NCBI GenBank assembly: GCA_020025255.1
Contig: JAHHSK010000043.1
Coordinates: 1 to 16,575 of the forward strand
Direction: 5' to 3'
Origin: Ruthenibacterium sp.
Lineage (GTDB): Bacteria > Bacillota > Clostridia > Oscillospirales > Ruminococcaceae
Length of the DNA stretch: 16,575 nt
The notes under the pieces were generated by a model. The model made no database searches and was not told the DNA's origin. It was given only the letters and a program-made list of their open reading frames with translations. Of this stretch, positions 1 to 7,505 are shown in pieces. Position numbers and translations under genes: made by a program. The stretch's first letter is position 1, and every line of letters begins with the position of its first letter.

Positions 1-289
1 TTTGAAAATCTGTAAGAACACTTGTCTTTTTGGGGTATTTCATCCAATAATGTCATATAGAATGACGCTAGCCATACCTTTTCGCATCCATGTTCCCTCT
101 CGGTATCAGCAATAAGCCCCTTCCATTCGAAGCTGACCGGCTATAAAATCAACTGCAAGCTATTGCATAAAGATATCGTAATCTCAACCGGAAACTCTTG
201 CAGACACGCAAGATCAGCCAACCGCAGCATACGCATGAAAAACAGAAGCGATCTTATCTTTTCGCATTACATTAAGGAGTACGATTTCA
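1..289. other. Left-edge region with no recognisable gene
   Basis: I see no supported coding region here. One open frame covers 163-603 on the + strand, but it overlaps the metallo-hydrolase gene in another frame and its product has no recognisable motif. A short stop-to-stop frame at about 2-118 (+) is also unrecognised. The only clear signal is the AAGGAG ribosome binding site at 274-279 belonging to the next gene. I found no convincing -35/-10 pair for that gene, so its promoter is unassigned. Confidence 0.5.
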
Positions 290-1144
290 ATGTTAAAACA
301 CGAAGTAACAATGATTGCCCCCCATACCTGGTGCATCAGCGAATTTCATCTTGTGAATGCTTTTCTTTTGGAGGGCGAAGATCGAGCCGCTTTGATCGAC
401 ACCGGATGCGGTATCGGCAACCTACGGCAAATTGTACGGGAATTGACAACAAAACCCCTGATTATCCTGATGACCCATGGACACTTCGACCACTGCGGCG
501 GGGCTTATCAATTTTCAGATTGTCCTATTTATCAGCACCCTGCCGATTCGGGTCTGCGGGAGACAAGCATGAGAATGGCAGAAAAGCTCACCGGCTTGCG
601 TGACGAAAATCAGCTGCGAGCTTATTACATCACCAGCCGCGCCCCCGTTCGCTGCCCCAGCCTAAACATCACCGAATTGCTGAAACTCGTTCCGAGCGAA
701 AGGACGCCCGAAACATATCCCTGGCAGCCCATGGAGGATGGAACGGAATTTGATCTCGGTGCCAGAGTATTGAAAGTCATCCATACACCCGGCCATACAG
801 ATGGCGAAGTATGTATTCTTGATAAAAAAAGCCGCATTTTGTTTAGCGGTGATACCGCCAATGCCGGTATCATTCTCAAGCGTCAGCCCAACAACGATCC
901 GGCATTGATCCGAATCTGCAACCAGACCATGGCAAAGTTATGGAACCTATCGGCAGGCTTCGATAAGCTGGGAGCCGGGCACGATGCCGTAACCCTCGAT
1001 AAGCAGATCATCAAGGATTATCTGGATCTGACATCCGGGCTGCTAAACGGCTCTATCATCGGAAAGTACGAGGAAACCGGGTTCCGTAAGGGGGATGTGG
1101 CGCGTCTTGGCCTGGCAGAGCTGTGGTATCAGTGTGATGCCTGA
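290..1144 (+). CDS. MBL-fold metallo-hydrolase
   Basis: This 284-residue protein has the metallo-beta-lactamase fold and is probably a cytoplasmic hydrolase, as no signal peptide is visible. The metal-binding HxHxDH motif is seen as HGHFDH at residues 63-68. Further ligands are H169 in HTPGHT, D188 in SGDT, and a late His in GAGHD, so the full two-metal site of the family appears intact. Members include glyoxalase II-like thioester hydrolases, lactonases and flavodiiron-type domains. The sequence does not identify the substrate, so only the fold is assigned. The start at ATG 290 is chosen because AAGGAG lies 10 bases upstream; a second Met at residue 8 lacks such a site. The gene is monocistronic, converges on plsY, and is bounded by the bidirectional terminator at 1309-1342. 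It ends in TGA. Confidence 0.9.
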   Translation: MLKHEVTMIAPHTWCISEFHLVNAFLLEGEDRAALIDTGCGIGNLRQIVRELTTKPLIILMTHGHFDHCGGAYQFSDCPIYQHPADSGLRETSMRMAEKLTGLRDENQLRAYYITSRAPVRCPSLNITELLKLVPSERTPETYPWQPMEDGTEFDLGARVLKVIHTPGHTDGEVCILDKKSRILFSGDTANAGIILKRQPNNDPALIRICNQTMAKLWNLSAGFDKLGAGHDAVTLDKQIIKDYLDLTSGLLNGSIIGKYEETGFRKGDVARLGLAELWYQCDA

Positions 1145-1308
1145 TCACGCCTCACGCAATCTTCGATCCTTACCGCACATAGACAAATCCCGCTGTCTGC
1201 GCATGCCGCCAAACCCGACTTGCATCTTTTTAGCCGAAGAAGAATTTTTCCATGTAAATTTTCCCACAGGGTAACGAAACCTTCTTATCCTTGAAACTGG
1301 GCAAATCA

Positions 1309-1342
1309 AAAAACAGAGGACTGAAATCAGTCCTCTGTTTTT
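1309..1342. terminator. Bidirectional rho-independent terminator between the MBL gene and plsY
   Basis: A perfect inverted repeat has its left arm at 1309-1324 and right arm at 1327-1342. The core is CAGAGGACTGA against TCAGTCCTCTG, flanked by five A's on the left and five T's on the right. Each strand therefore reads as a GC-containing stem followed by a U-run. It lies between two converging genes and should end both transcripts. Confidence 0.9.
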
Positions 1343-1392
1343 CTATGCATTGCGCAAATGGGATACCGAATTTCTTCAAGCATCGCTTTTCG

Positions 1393-2040
1393 CTACTGCC
1401 TTTTATTTTTTTCAAACTTATATTCTGTGCCTTTTTTGATCCGATCGATATTCGAGCGATGCAGCCAAATCACAAGAAGCCCCACCGCCGCCGCACAGCA
1501 GGTCGTCAGAACAACATTGTTTTTTTCCACAAAATAGAAATAAAGGAATGTGACAATGGGATACGCTACCGCGCAGCTGATGCTTGCCAGAGACACCATG
1601 CGGCTGCACAAAAAGACTGCAAAAAACACAACTGCAAGCGGAAGGACCAGGATCGGTTCAATCGCCGCGATCGTACCGGTTGTTACCGATACCGCCTTTC
1701 CGCCTTTAAACCCAAAATACACCGGATAAACGTGCCCCAGCACCGCACAGATTGCAGCAAGATACGCGCCGTAAATCGGATGCATGGTCGTGAATGTGCC
1801 AAAGATCCATTTCGCGAGCAGCACTGCCGCAACGCCCTTTCCGATATCGCCAATCAGCGTCAGCGCGGCCGCTTTCTTGCCAAATGTGCGCAGTATATTC
1901 GTCATACCCGCATTTCCCGATCCAAACGTTCGGATATCCTTATGGAATAAAAGCTTTGACACAATAATCGAAAAACTCAGCGAACCCAGAAGATAGGCGC
2001 CAGCTGCACAGGCAGCCGCGCATAAAATGCTTTTCAACAT
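1393..2040 (-). CDS. plsY: Glycerol-3-phosphate acyltransferase PlsY
   Basis: PlsY is an integral membrane enzyme that transfers an acyl group from acyl-phosphate to glycerol-3-phosphate, giving lysophosphatidate in the first step of phospholipid synthesis. The 215-residue length is normal for the family. Three conserved loops are visible: GSGNAGMTN (residues 40-48), FKGGKAVS (111-118) and HRSNIDRIKKGTE (194-206). Hydrophobic segments lie between them at about 5-28, 58-80, 90-108, 125-147, 150-172 and 178-193. The start is the ATG at 2040, preceded by a strong AAGGAGGA site. It lies 37 bases after der in the same direction and is the last gene before the terminator at 1309-1342. It ends in TAG. 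In many Clostridia gpsA follows plsY; it does not here. Confidence 0.97.
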   Translation of the reverse strand: MLKSILCAAACAAGAYLLGSLSFSIIVSKLLFHKDIRTFGSGNAGMTNILRTFGKKAAALTLIGDIGKGVAAVLLAKWIFGTFTTMHPIYGAYLAAICAVLGHVYPVYFGFKGGKAVSVTTGTIAAIEPILVLPLAVVFFAVFLCSRMVSLASISCAVAYPIVTFLYFYFVEKNNVVLTTCCAAAVGLLVIWLHRSNIDRIKKGTEYKFEKNKRQ

Positions 2041-2077
2041 TGTTTTTCCTCCTTCCTGCTATCTGCCGATGAATCCC

Positions 2078-3403
2078 TTACACTTTTTCGCCGCGTTCCC
2101 GAATCAGCATACGGATCGGTGTGCCTTCCAAGCCGAAGGTATCCCGAATCTGATTTTCCAAATATCGCACATACGAAAAATGGAACAGCTGTTTGGAATT
2201 ACAGAAACACACAAACGTCGGCGGGCGTGTTGAAACCTGCGTCATATAATAAATTTTCAAACGCTTGCCCTTATCACTGGGCGGCTGCACTCGTGCTGTC
2301 GCTCTTGCAAGCAGATCATTCAGCATGCCGGTTGTAACACGCATTGCGTTCTGCGCATCTACAAACTTGATCAGTTCAAACAGGCGATCCACGCGCTGCC
2401 CCGTCTTTGCTGAAATAAAAATGATCGGGGCGTATGACATGAAGCTGAAATCATTCATCAGTTTTTTGCGCTGTTCATCCATAGTGCGGTCATCCTTTTC
2501 CACCGCGTCCCATTTATTTACAGCAATGATACACGCCTTTCCCTGTTCATGTGCATAACCTGCCACTTTGGAATCCTGCTCGGTAAAGCCAACGGTGGCA
2601 TCGATCATAATCACGCACACGCGTGCGCGCTCTACTGCGGCTAAGCTGCGCAGCACACTGTACCGTTCTACACCGTCCTCCACCTTGCCGCGTTTGCGCA
2701 GACCCGCAGTATCAATAAACGTAAAGCGCCCGTGTTTATTGTCCACCTCACTGTCCACCGCATCGCGCGTTGTGCCGGCTTCATTGGCAACGATCATTCG
2801 CTCCTCGCCCAAAATATGGTTGACAAGGCTTGATTTTCCAACATTGGGTCTTCCGATCACCGCAACCCCGATCCGGTCGCTTTCCTCTGCTTCCTCCTGC
2901 TGATGCGGCAGACATTCGCACACCGCTTCCAGCAGATCTCCGGTTCCATGCCCATGGACGGAAGAAACCGCAAAAGGCTCGCCCATGCCAAGCGAATAAA
3001 AATCATAGATTTCGATCGGCGGCTGCCCAACGTTATCCACCTTGTTCACCACAAGAAATACCGGTTTTCCGCTGCGCATGAGCATTGCAGCAATATCCTG
3101 ATCCTGTGCGGTAACGCCGCTGCGAAGATCGGTTACAAAAAGAATCGCATCGGCCGTATCGATTGCAAGCTGTGCCTGCTGGCGCATATGGCGCAGCAGA
3201 ACATCGTCTGCGCGCGGTTCGATACCGCCTGTGTCAATCAGCATAAAGCTGCGGTTCTGCCATTCACAGTTGCCATAGATACGATCCCGTGTTACTCCCG
3301 GCGTATCCTCTACAATGGCAAGGCGCTGGCCCACCAATTTATTGAACAGCGTGGATTTTCCGACATTCGGACGCCCCACGATAGCTACGATGGGTTTTCC
3401 CAT
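2078..3403 (-). CDS. der: Ribosome biogenesis GTPase Der (EngA)
   Basis: Der is an essential tandem GTPase that acts in assembly of the 50S ribosomal subunit. Two G domains are visible. The first has GRPNVGKS at residues 10-17, DTGG at 57-60 and NKVD at 120-123. The second has GRPNVGKS at 184-191, DTAG at 231-234 and a later NKWD. The C-terminal KH-like domain carries the TRPPTFV and YLENQIRDTFG segments typical of the family. The product is 441 residues, a usual length. A longer frame begins at a TTG at 3424, but the ATG at 3403 is chosen because AAAGGAAA lies just upstream and MGKPIVAIVGRPNVGKS is the usual N-terminus. It follows the DUF512 gene by about 32 bases and precedes plsY, a linkage common in Clostridia. 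It ends in TAA. Confidence 0.97.
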   Translation of the reverse strand: MGKPIVAIVGRPNVGKSTLFNKLVGQRLAIVEDTPGVTRDRIYGNCEWQNRSFMLIDTGGIEPRADDVLLRHMRQQAQLAIDTADAILFVTDLRSGVTAQDQDIAAMLMRSGKPVFLVVNKVDNVGQPPIEIYDFYSLGMGEPFAVSSVHGHGTGDLLEAVCECLPHQQEEAEESDRIGVAVIGRPNVGKSSLVNHILGEERMIVANEAGTTRDAVDSEVDNKHGRFTFIDTAGLRKRGKVEDGVERYSVLRSLAAVERARVCVIMIDATVGFTEQDSKVAGYAHEQGKACIIAVNKWDAVEKDDRTMDEQRKKLMNDFSFMSYAPIIFISAKTGQRVDRLFELIKFVDAQNAMRVTTGMLNDLLARATARVQPPSDKGKRLKIYYMTQVSTRPPTFVCFCNSKQLFHFSYVRYLENQIRDTFGLEGTPIRMLIRERGEKV

Positions 3404-3435
3404 AGCGTTTTCCTTTCTTTTCAATCGATTTACGT

Positions 3436-4731
3436 TTATTTCATCAGCGCTTTCACGAGATCTTCGCCGCCGCTCGGAAGAATTTTCACCCGAACGCCCA
3501 GTTCCTTTTCCAACTGTTTTACTGTGACATCATCCAAAAAACAATCCCGTTCCTCTCGAAGCATCACCTCAGGGATCCCAAGGGTCCGGCTGTTCATCTT
3601 TCCCTTTAACTGATCGATCAGATCGGTTCCCGTTACAAGCCCTGCCACACTGACATTTCCACCAAAGAAATTGTTTTTGATTTTGTGTACCGTCACACGG
3701 ATTTTCGGGTACATCCCATGCAGGGTATCTGCCAAGAACTTGATCAGCGGATACGCGGATTCTCCGGTTGCCATATCGATCCTGCGCGTAAGCAAAGGCG
3801 ATTTTCTTCCCGGCAGTGCTGCCAGAAAATCGTCATGCAGCGTGCGCCACATTCCAACCCCGTTTTCCAGCTGTGCATAATCGTCATAATAATCGTCCGG
3901 CGGTATGGGGCGCTCTGCAAGCAAAAACCATTCATCGCCCGGATAAATGATTCGCACCCCATGCTTCTTTTTAAATTGTTCGCCGTATTCTTCCAGAATA
4001 TCCAGAACTTCACATGCGGTTTGTTTATCATAGGGTTCCAGAGGAAAAAGCCCTTCACGATATCGCGTCAGCCCGGTGGGAACCGCCGCAATGCTGCGCA
4101 CAGCCGGATACAGCCCGCCCAGCTTTTCCAGGCTTTTGCGCAAATGTTCGCCATCGTTGATGCCGCGGCACATCACAAGCTGGCAGTTCATTTCGATCCC
4201 TGCTTGTGCAAACTCATCTATATAGCGCAGAACCTCACCTGCATGCTTGTTTGCCATCATCCGAACACGCAGCTCCGGTTCTACTGTGTGCACTGAAATA
4301 TTAATGGGGGAAATGTGCATGTTTTTGATGCGCTGCACCTCATGATCGTTCAGATTCGTTAATGTGATATAGTTTCCGAACAAAAACGACAGACGCTCAT
4401 CGTCATCCTTAAAATACAAGGTTTCCCGAAGACCCTTCGGGAGCTGATCGATAAAGCAGAAGATGCATTTGTTGCGGCAGGAATGCTTTTTATCAATCAG
4501 ATAACTTTCGAATCCGCATCCAAGCGGCTCGTATTCCTGCTTTTCGATTGTAAGATACTCAAGCTTTGCGTCACGCACCACAGCAAGCTCAAGCTTTGGG
4601 CCGGATGAATAAAACTCATAATCGAGCATATCGTTGATTTCATTTCCATCAATCGACAATAAGGTTGTACCTGCAAGCCCCTGTTGTTCTGCAGCCGATC
4701 CCTTATCTGCATTCACCACTTTAACCGCCAT
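3436..4731 (-). CDS. DUF512 family protein (PDZ plus radical-SAM-like)
   Basis: The 431-residue protein belongs to the family annotated as DUF512 or putative Fe-S oxidoreductase, whose reaction is not known to me. Residues 1-60 look like a small PDZ-type domain (LAGTTLLSIDGNEIND). Next comes a CxxxCxxC cluster at C85, C89 and C92 (CRNKCIFCFIDQLPKG), the spacing that binds the [4Fe-4S] cluster of radical-SAM enzymes. The remaining residues (about 200-431) form the DUF512 region, with GNVSVAGLVTGTDL and a closing PSGGEDLV segment. ATG 4731 is preceded by AAGGAGGTG. The gene is first of a DUF512-der-plsY run. The rpmF terminator lies 31 bases upstream of its start, leaving no room for a separate promoter, so it may depend on read-through. 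It ends in TAA. Confidence 0.9.
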   Translation of the reverse strand: MAVKVVNADKGSAAEQQGLAGTTLLSIDGNEINDMLDYEFYSSGPKLELAVVRDAKLEYLTIEKQEYEPLGCGFESYLIDKKHSCRNKCIFCFIDQLPKGLRETLYFKDDDERLSFLFGNYITLTNLNDHEVQRIKNMHISPINISVHTVEPELRVRMMANKHAGEVLRYIDEFAQAGIEMNCQLVMCRGINDGEHLRKSLEKLGGLYPAVRSIAAVPTGLTRYREGLFPLEPYDKQTACEVLDILEEYGEQFKKKHGVRIIYPGDEWFLLAERPIPPDDYYDDYAQLENGVGMWRTLHDDFLAALPGRKSPLLTRRIDMATGESAYPLIKFLADTLHGMYPKIRVTVHKIKNNFFGGNVSVAGLVTGTDLIDQLKGKMNSRTLGIPEVMLREERDCFLDDVTVKQLEKELGVRVKILPSGGEDLVKALMK

Positions 4732-4761
4732 TCGTGCACCTCCTTGGTTTGAAATAAAATA

Positions 4762-4791
4762 AAAAGGAGAAGGATCGCTCCCTCTCCTTTT
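4762..4791 (-). terminator. Rho-independent terminator after rpmF
   Basis: On the minus strand AAAAGGAGAGGG (4791-4780) pairs with CCTTCTCCTTTT (4773-4762) around a 6-base loop, with one mismatch. A T-rich stretch follows towards 4745. It lies 13 bases after the rpmF stop and only 31 bases before the DUF512 start, so it may be a partial terminator that sets downstream expression. Confidence 0.8.
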
Positions 4792-4803
4792 GCGGGAAGC
4801 TGA

Positions 4804-4986
4804 TTACGCTTCCTTTTTGATGATTTCCTTACCCTTGTAGTAGCCGCAATTGCCGCATACCTGGTGGGGAAGTTTGTATTCGCCGCACTGTGTGCACTTC
4901 GACAGCGTGGGTGCGGTCAGCTTCCACACAGAGGAGCGCCGTTTATCACGTCTTGCCTTGGAAATCTTTCTCTTGGGTACTGCCAC
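4804..4986 (-). CDS. rpmF: 50S ribosomal protein L32
   Basis: L32 is a small zinc-binding protein of the large ribosomal subunit. The 60-residue product starts AVPKRKISKARRDKRRS after its initiator, the family hallmark. It carries a CxxC-CxxC zinc ribbon at C31, C34, C44 and C47, so this is the zinc-dependent (C+) form. The start is a GTG at 4986, giving the normal N-terminus with a GAGGAGGTG site six bases upstream. A GTG three codons earlier (4995) overlaps that site and is rejected. The gene follows yceD by 25 bases, the yceD-rpmF pairing found across many bacteria, and is followed by the terminator at 4762-4791. It ends in TAA. Confidence 0.97.
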   Translation of the reverse strand: MAVPKRKISKARRDKRRSSVWKLTAPTLSKCTQCGEYKLPHQVCGNCGYYKGKEIIKKEA

Positions 4987-5011
4987 TATAAGCACCTCCT
5001 CAGATGTGAAT

Positions 5012-5506
5012 CTAATCTTTGAGCAGTTGTTTCAATATAGAAAGCCTTTCGTCTACGGGATCGCTGGTTTCATGCCTGCAAGAGCATGGTTTTCGATTTC
5101 CGCAAACCGGGCAAAGCCCTGCACAATCATCGCTGCATAGCAGCACTGTAGGGATTTCGAGCAAAAGCTCATCATACGCAAGTTCTTTAACATCCAAACA
5201 TCCTTCCGGTGTGAAGGGCAGTTCGGCATCCGGATCCTGCAGATCCGCCTGACGTATTGTGTACACTCGTTCAACCTCAATCGGCCGGGTGCATTCTTCC
5301 AGGCAGCGGGCACATTCATACTGTATCTGTGTCTTTACCTGAATCGAAAGCTCAACAAGCCGATTGTGCAAAATGACAGTGATCTGTATATCGGCCGGCT
5401 CAGCGATTTTGTAGCCCGGAAAATCATCCTCTGAAAAATCTTCGGATGCTGAAACACACACCGGTTCAGTATAAGTGTCAAATATTTTTTTGACGTCAAT
5501 CAGCAT
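5012..5506 (-). CDS. yceD: DUF177 (YceD) family protein
   Basis: This 164-residue protein belongs to the DUF177/YceD family, genetically linked to rpmF and thought to act in 23S rRNA or ribosome maturation. That role is family knowledge, not shown here. The conserved CARCLEECTRP segment (C65, C68, C72) is visible. A Cys-rich tail follows at C124, C128, C132 and C135 (CSDDCAGLCPVCG), plus C141 and C143, probably binding zinc. The frame is open to 5548, but the ATG at 5506 is chosen because TTGGGAGGA lies just upstream and MLIDVKKIF is the usual start. The longer form would begin inside the promoter. The gene heads a two-gene operon with rpmF driven by the consensus promoter at 5534-5561. It ends in TAG. 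Confidence 0.93.
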   Translation of the reverse strand: MLIDVKKIFDTYTEPVCVSASEDFSEDDFPGYKIAEPADIQITVILHNRLVELSIQVKTQIQYECARCLEECTRPIEVERVYTIRQADLQDPDAELPFTPEGCLDVKELAYDELLLEIPTVLLCSDDCAGLCPVCGNRKPCSCRHETSDPVDERLSILKQLLKD

Positions 5507-5533
5507 GATGTTCCTCCCAAAGGTTGCCTGATA

Positions 5534-5561
5534 ATTATACCATATCACCAGAACTTGTCAA
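5534..5561 (-). promoter_or_regulatory. Consensus sigma-A promoter of yceD-rpmF
   Basis: On the minus strand TTGACA (5561-5556) and TATAAT (5539-5534) are separated by 16 bases. A TG one base upstream of the -10 makes an extended -10 (TGGTATAAT). All twelve hexamer positions match consensus. Predicted transcription begins about 5527, giving a short leader to the yceD ribosome binding site. Confidence 0.92.
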
Positions 5562-5600
5562 GTACATTTGCGCAAAAAATATAATCAAATACTCACAAAA

Positions 5601-5630
5601 GCAGAGGGCACACGTTTATGTGCCCTCTGC
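5601..5630 (-). terminator. Rho-independent terminator of the pgi operon
   Basis: A perfect 12-bp stem (GCAGAGGGCACA at 5601-5612, its complement at 5619-5630) surrounds a 6-base loop. On the minus strand TTTT follows directly. It lies 18 bases after the stop of the small P-loop gene and separates the pgi operon from the yceD-rpmF promoter. Confidence 0.87.
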
Positions 5631-5648
5631 ACCGTATCCGTTTGCGGA

Positions 5649-6053
5649 TTAAAGGTATTTTTTCACGTTTTCAGTAAGGGCTTCTTCATCTGCCGAAACC
5701 GTAACGATCAGCTTTACCCCTTTCCCTGTCAGCTCATTGAGCAGATCCAACAGGTCGCCAAGACCCTGCATATTGTAATTTCCGATTTTCAAGACACCGT
5801 CAAGATACACTTCCACGATATCATAGTTTCCGGCCAGGATCCCTGCGATAAAGCCGTAAAGCATATCATAGCTGTTGATTTTATATTCGTCAACATCGAT
5901 CAAACGCGCTGCATGGTCGATATCGTACGTAAGCTTCATAGATTTCTCAATACAAACAATATTGCCGGGAGTCGTTTTTGCGGATGCGTTGATCATATCG
6001 ATCATTTTTTTTGTTTTGCCGGAGCCTTTGCTGCCAACAATCAGTTGAATCAT
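5649..6053 (-). CDS. Small P-loop NTP-binding protein of unknown function
   Basis: The 134-residue protein begins MIQLIVGSKGSGKTKKM, a clear Walker A motif (GSKGSGKT, residues 7-14) on an initial beta strand. A second hydrophobic strand near residues 78-86 (DIVEVYLDG) could be the Walker B region, though it lacks a textbook acidic pair. The C-terminal part predicts alternating strand and helix (VKLIVTVSADEEAL). I recall similar short proteins in Clostridia annotated only as ATP-binding or, loosely, as twitching-motility PilT-like; I do not accept PilT function from this sequence. No signal peptide or membrane segment is seen. The start at 6053 is preceded by AAAGGAGG. It lies 38 bases after pgi with no promoter between, so both are probably cotranscribed. 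It ends in TAA. Confidence 0.8.
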   Translation of the reverse strand: MIQLIVGSKGSGKTKKMIDMINASAKTTPGNIVCIEKSMKLTYDIDHAARLIDVDEYKINSYDMLYGFIAGILAGNYDIVEVYLDGVLKIGNYNMQGLGDLLDLLNELTGKGVKLIVTVSADEEALTENVKKYL

Positions 6054-6091
6054 AGGAATGCCTCCTTTATTTTTACACCATCCGGTGTGGT

Positions 6092-7426
6092 TTAACGAAG
6101 TTTTGCTTCAAGCTCTGCCCTGCGGTCTTCATAGCCGGGCTTTCCAAGCAGTGCAAACATATTTTTCTTGTAGCTTTCAACGCCGGGCTGGTTGAACGGA
6201 TTTACCCCCAGCAGATATCCGCTGATCGCACATGCTTTTTCAAAGAAGTAAATCAAATATCCCAAATCTGCTTCCGACAGGCTTTCCACTTCCAGCACAA
6301 TGTTCGGGACACCGCCGTCGGTATGGGCAAGAATCGTGCCTTCCATCGCCTTGCGGTTCACAACACTCATATTCTGGCCGGCAAGGAAATCCAAGCCGTC
6401 AAAGTTATCCTCACTTTTTTCAAGGTACAAGTCGCGCTGCGGGGTTTTGATATCCACCACCGTCTCGAACATCAAACGGGAGCCATCCTGCACAAACTGT
6501 CCCATAGAGTGCAGATCCGTTGAGAAAATAACGCTTGCCGGGAACAAGCCCTTCTGATCCTTGCCTTCACTTTCCCCGAACAGCTGTTTGTACCATTCGT
6601 TCATCATTGTGAAGTTCGGCTCATAGCAAGCCAGCAGCTCTACCGATTTTCCCTTGCGGTACAGGATATTACGCGCTGCTGCGTAACGATAACACGGGTT
6701 ATTTTCATCGCAAACCGCAAGTTCTTCCCGCGCCTTTGCCGCACCGGACATCAAGGCATCGATGTCGCATCCCGCTGCGGCAATCGGAAGCAGGCCAACC
6801 GCTGTCAGCACCGAAAAACGCCCGCCCACATCGTCGGGCACCACGAATGTTTCATAGCCTTGTGCATCGGAAAGTTCTTTCAGTGTGCCGCGCGCCTTAT
6901 CTGTGGTTGCAAAAATGCGTTCTTTTGCGCCTTCCCTGCCGTATTTCTTTTCCAGCTTATCCTTAAAAATCCGAAATGCGAGTGCCGGTTCCGTTGTTGT
7001 ACCGGATTTGGAAATGATATTGACCGAAAAATCCTTTCCCTCACAGATATCCAGCACGCTTTGCAGATACGCCGGGCTGATCGAATTGCCAACGAAGAAT
7101 ATCTGCGGATCGTTCCCGGCTGTGCTGTTGTACAGTACGCCTTTCACTGCTTCGATCACAGCGCGTGCCCCCAAGTAGCTTCCGCCAATGCCGATCACTA
7201 CCAGCACATCGCTGTTTTCACGAATCTTCGCCGCAGCCTTTTTGATGCGCTCGAATTCCTGTTTATCGTAATCGACCGGAAGATCGATCCAGCCGAGAAA
7301 ATCGCTGCCAAGACCGGTTCTTTCATGCAGTGTAGTGTGGGCCAGACACACCTGCGGGAATATCGCTGAAAATTCTTCTTTTGAAACAAACTTCGCAAGA
7401 TGTTTATCATTCATCTGAACACCCAT
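6092..7426 (-). CDS. pgi: Glucose-6-phosphate isomerase
   Basis: Pgi interconverts glucose-6-phosphate and fructose-6-phosphate in the cytoplasm, for glycolysis and gluconeogenesis. The 444-residue product has the normal length of the short Firmicutes form. Sugar-phosphate-isomerase segments are visible: IGIGGSYLGARA at residues 78-89, ISKSGTTTEPA at 138-148 and DDVGGRFSVLT at about 198-208. Further on are NEWYKQLFGESEGK and a C-terminal NPFNQPGVESYK. The frame is open to a TTG at 7441, but ATG 7426 is chosen because GGAGG lies 8 bases upstream and overlaps the beginning of the longer form. A promoter is at 7459-7487, and the small P-loop gene follows in the same unit. It ends in TAA. Confidence 0.97.
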   Translation of the reverse strand: MGVQMNDKHLAKFVSKEEFSAIFPQVCLAHTTLHERTGLGSDFLGWIDLPVDYDKQEFERIKKAAAKIRENSDVLVVIGIGGSYLGARAVIEAVKGVLYNSTAGNDPQIFFVGNSISPAYLQSVLDICEGKDFSVNIISKSGTTTEPALAFRIFKDKLEKKYGREGAKERIFATTDKARGTLKELSDAQGYETFVVPDDVGGRFSVLTAVGLLPIAAAGCDIDALMSGAAKAREELAVCDENNPCYRYAAARNILYRKGKSVELLACYEPNFTMMNEWYKQLFGESEGKDQKGLFPASVIFSTDLHSMGQFVQDGSRLMFETVVDIKTPQRDLYLEKSEDNFDGLDFLAGQNMSVVNRKAMEGTILAHTDGGVPNIVLEVESLSEADLGYLIYFFEKACAISGYLLGVNPFNQPGVESYKKNMFALLGKPGYEDRRAELEAKLR

Positions 7427-7458
7427 GAAAAGCGCCTCCAACTTTGTTTGATATACTA

Positions 7459-7487
7459 AATATATAGGATAGCGCGTCCTGTGTCAA
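7459..7487 (-). promoter_or_regulatory. Promoter of pgi
   Basis: On the minus strand TTGACA (7487-7482) and TATATT (7464-7459) are 17 bases apart, the ideal spacing. It lies 33 bases upstream of the pgi ATG with the GGAGG site in between. No other gene on this strand intervenes. Confidence 0.85.
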
Positions 7488-7505
7488 GCCGATATTGTGG
7501 AAATT

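Noticed and set aside
163..603. A 146-residue + strand frame at the left edge
   Set aside because: It overlaps the metallo-hydrolase gene in another frame and its sequence has no recognisable domain.
1230..1415. A 61-residue minus-strand frame after plsY
   Set aside because: It runs straight through the bidirectional terminator and overlaps the plsY end in a different frame.
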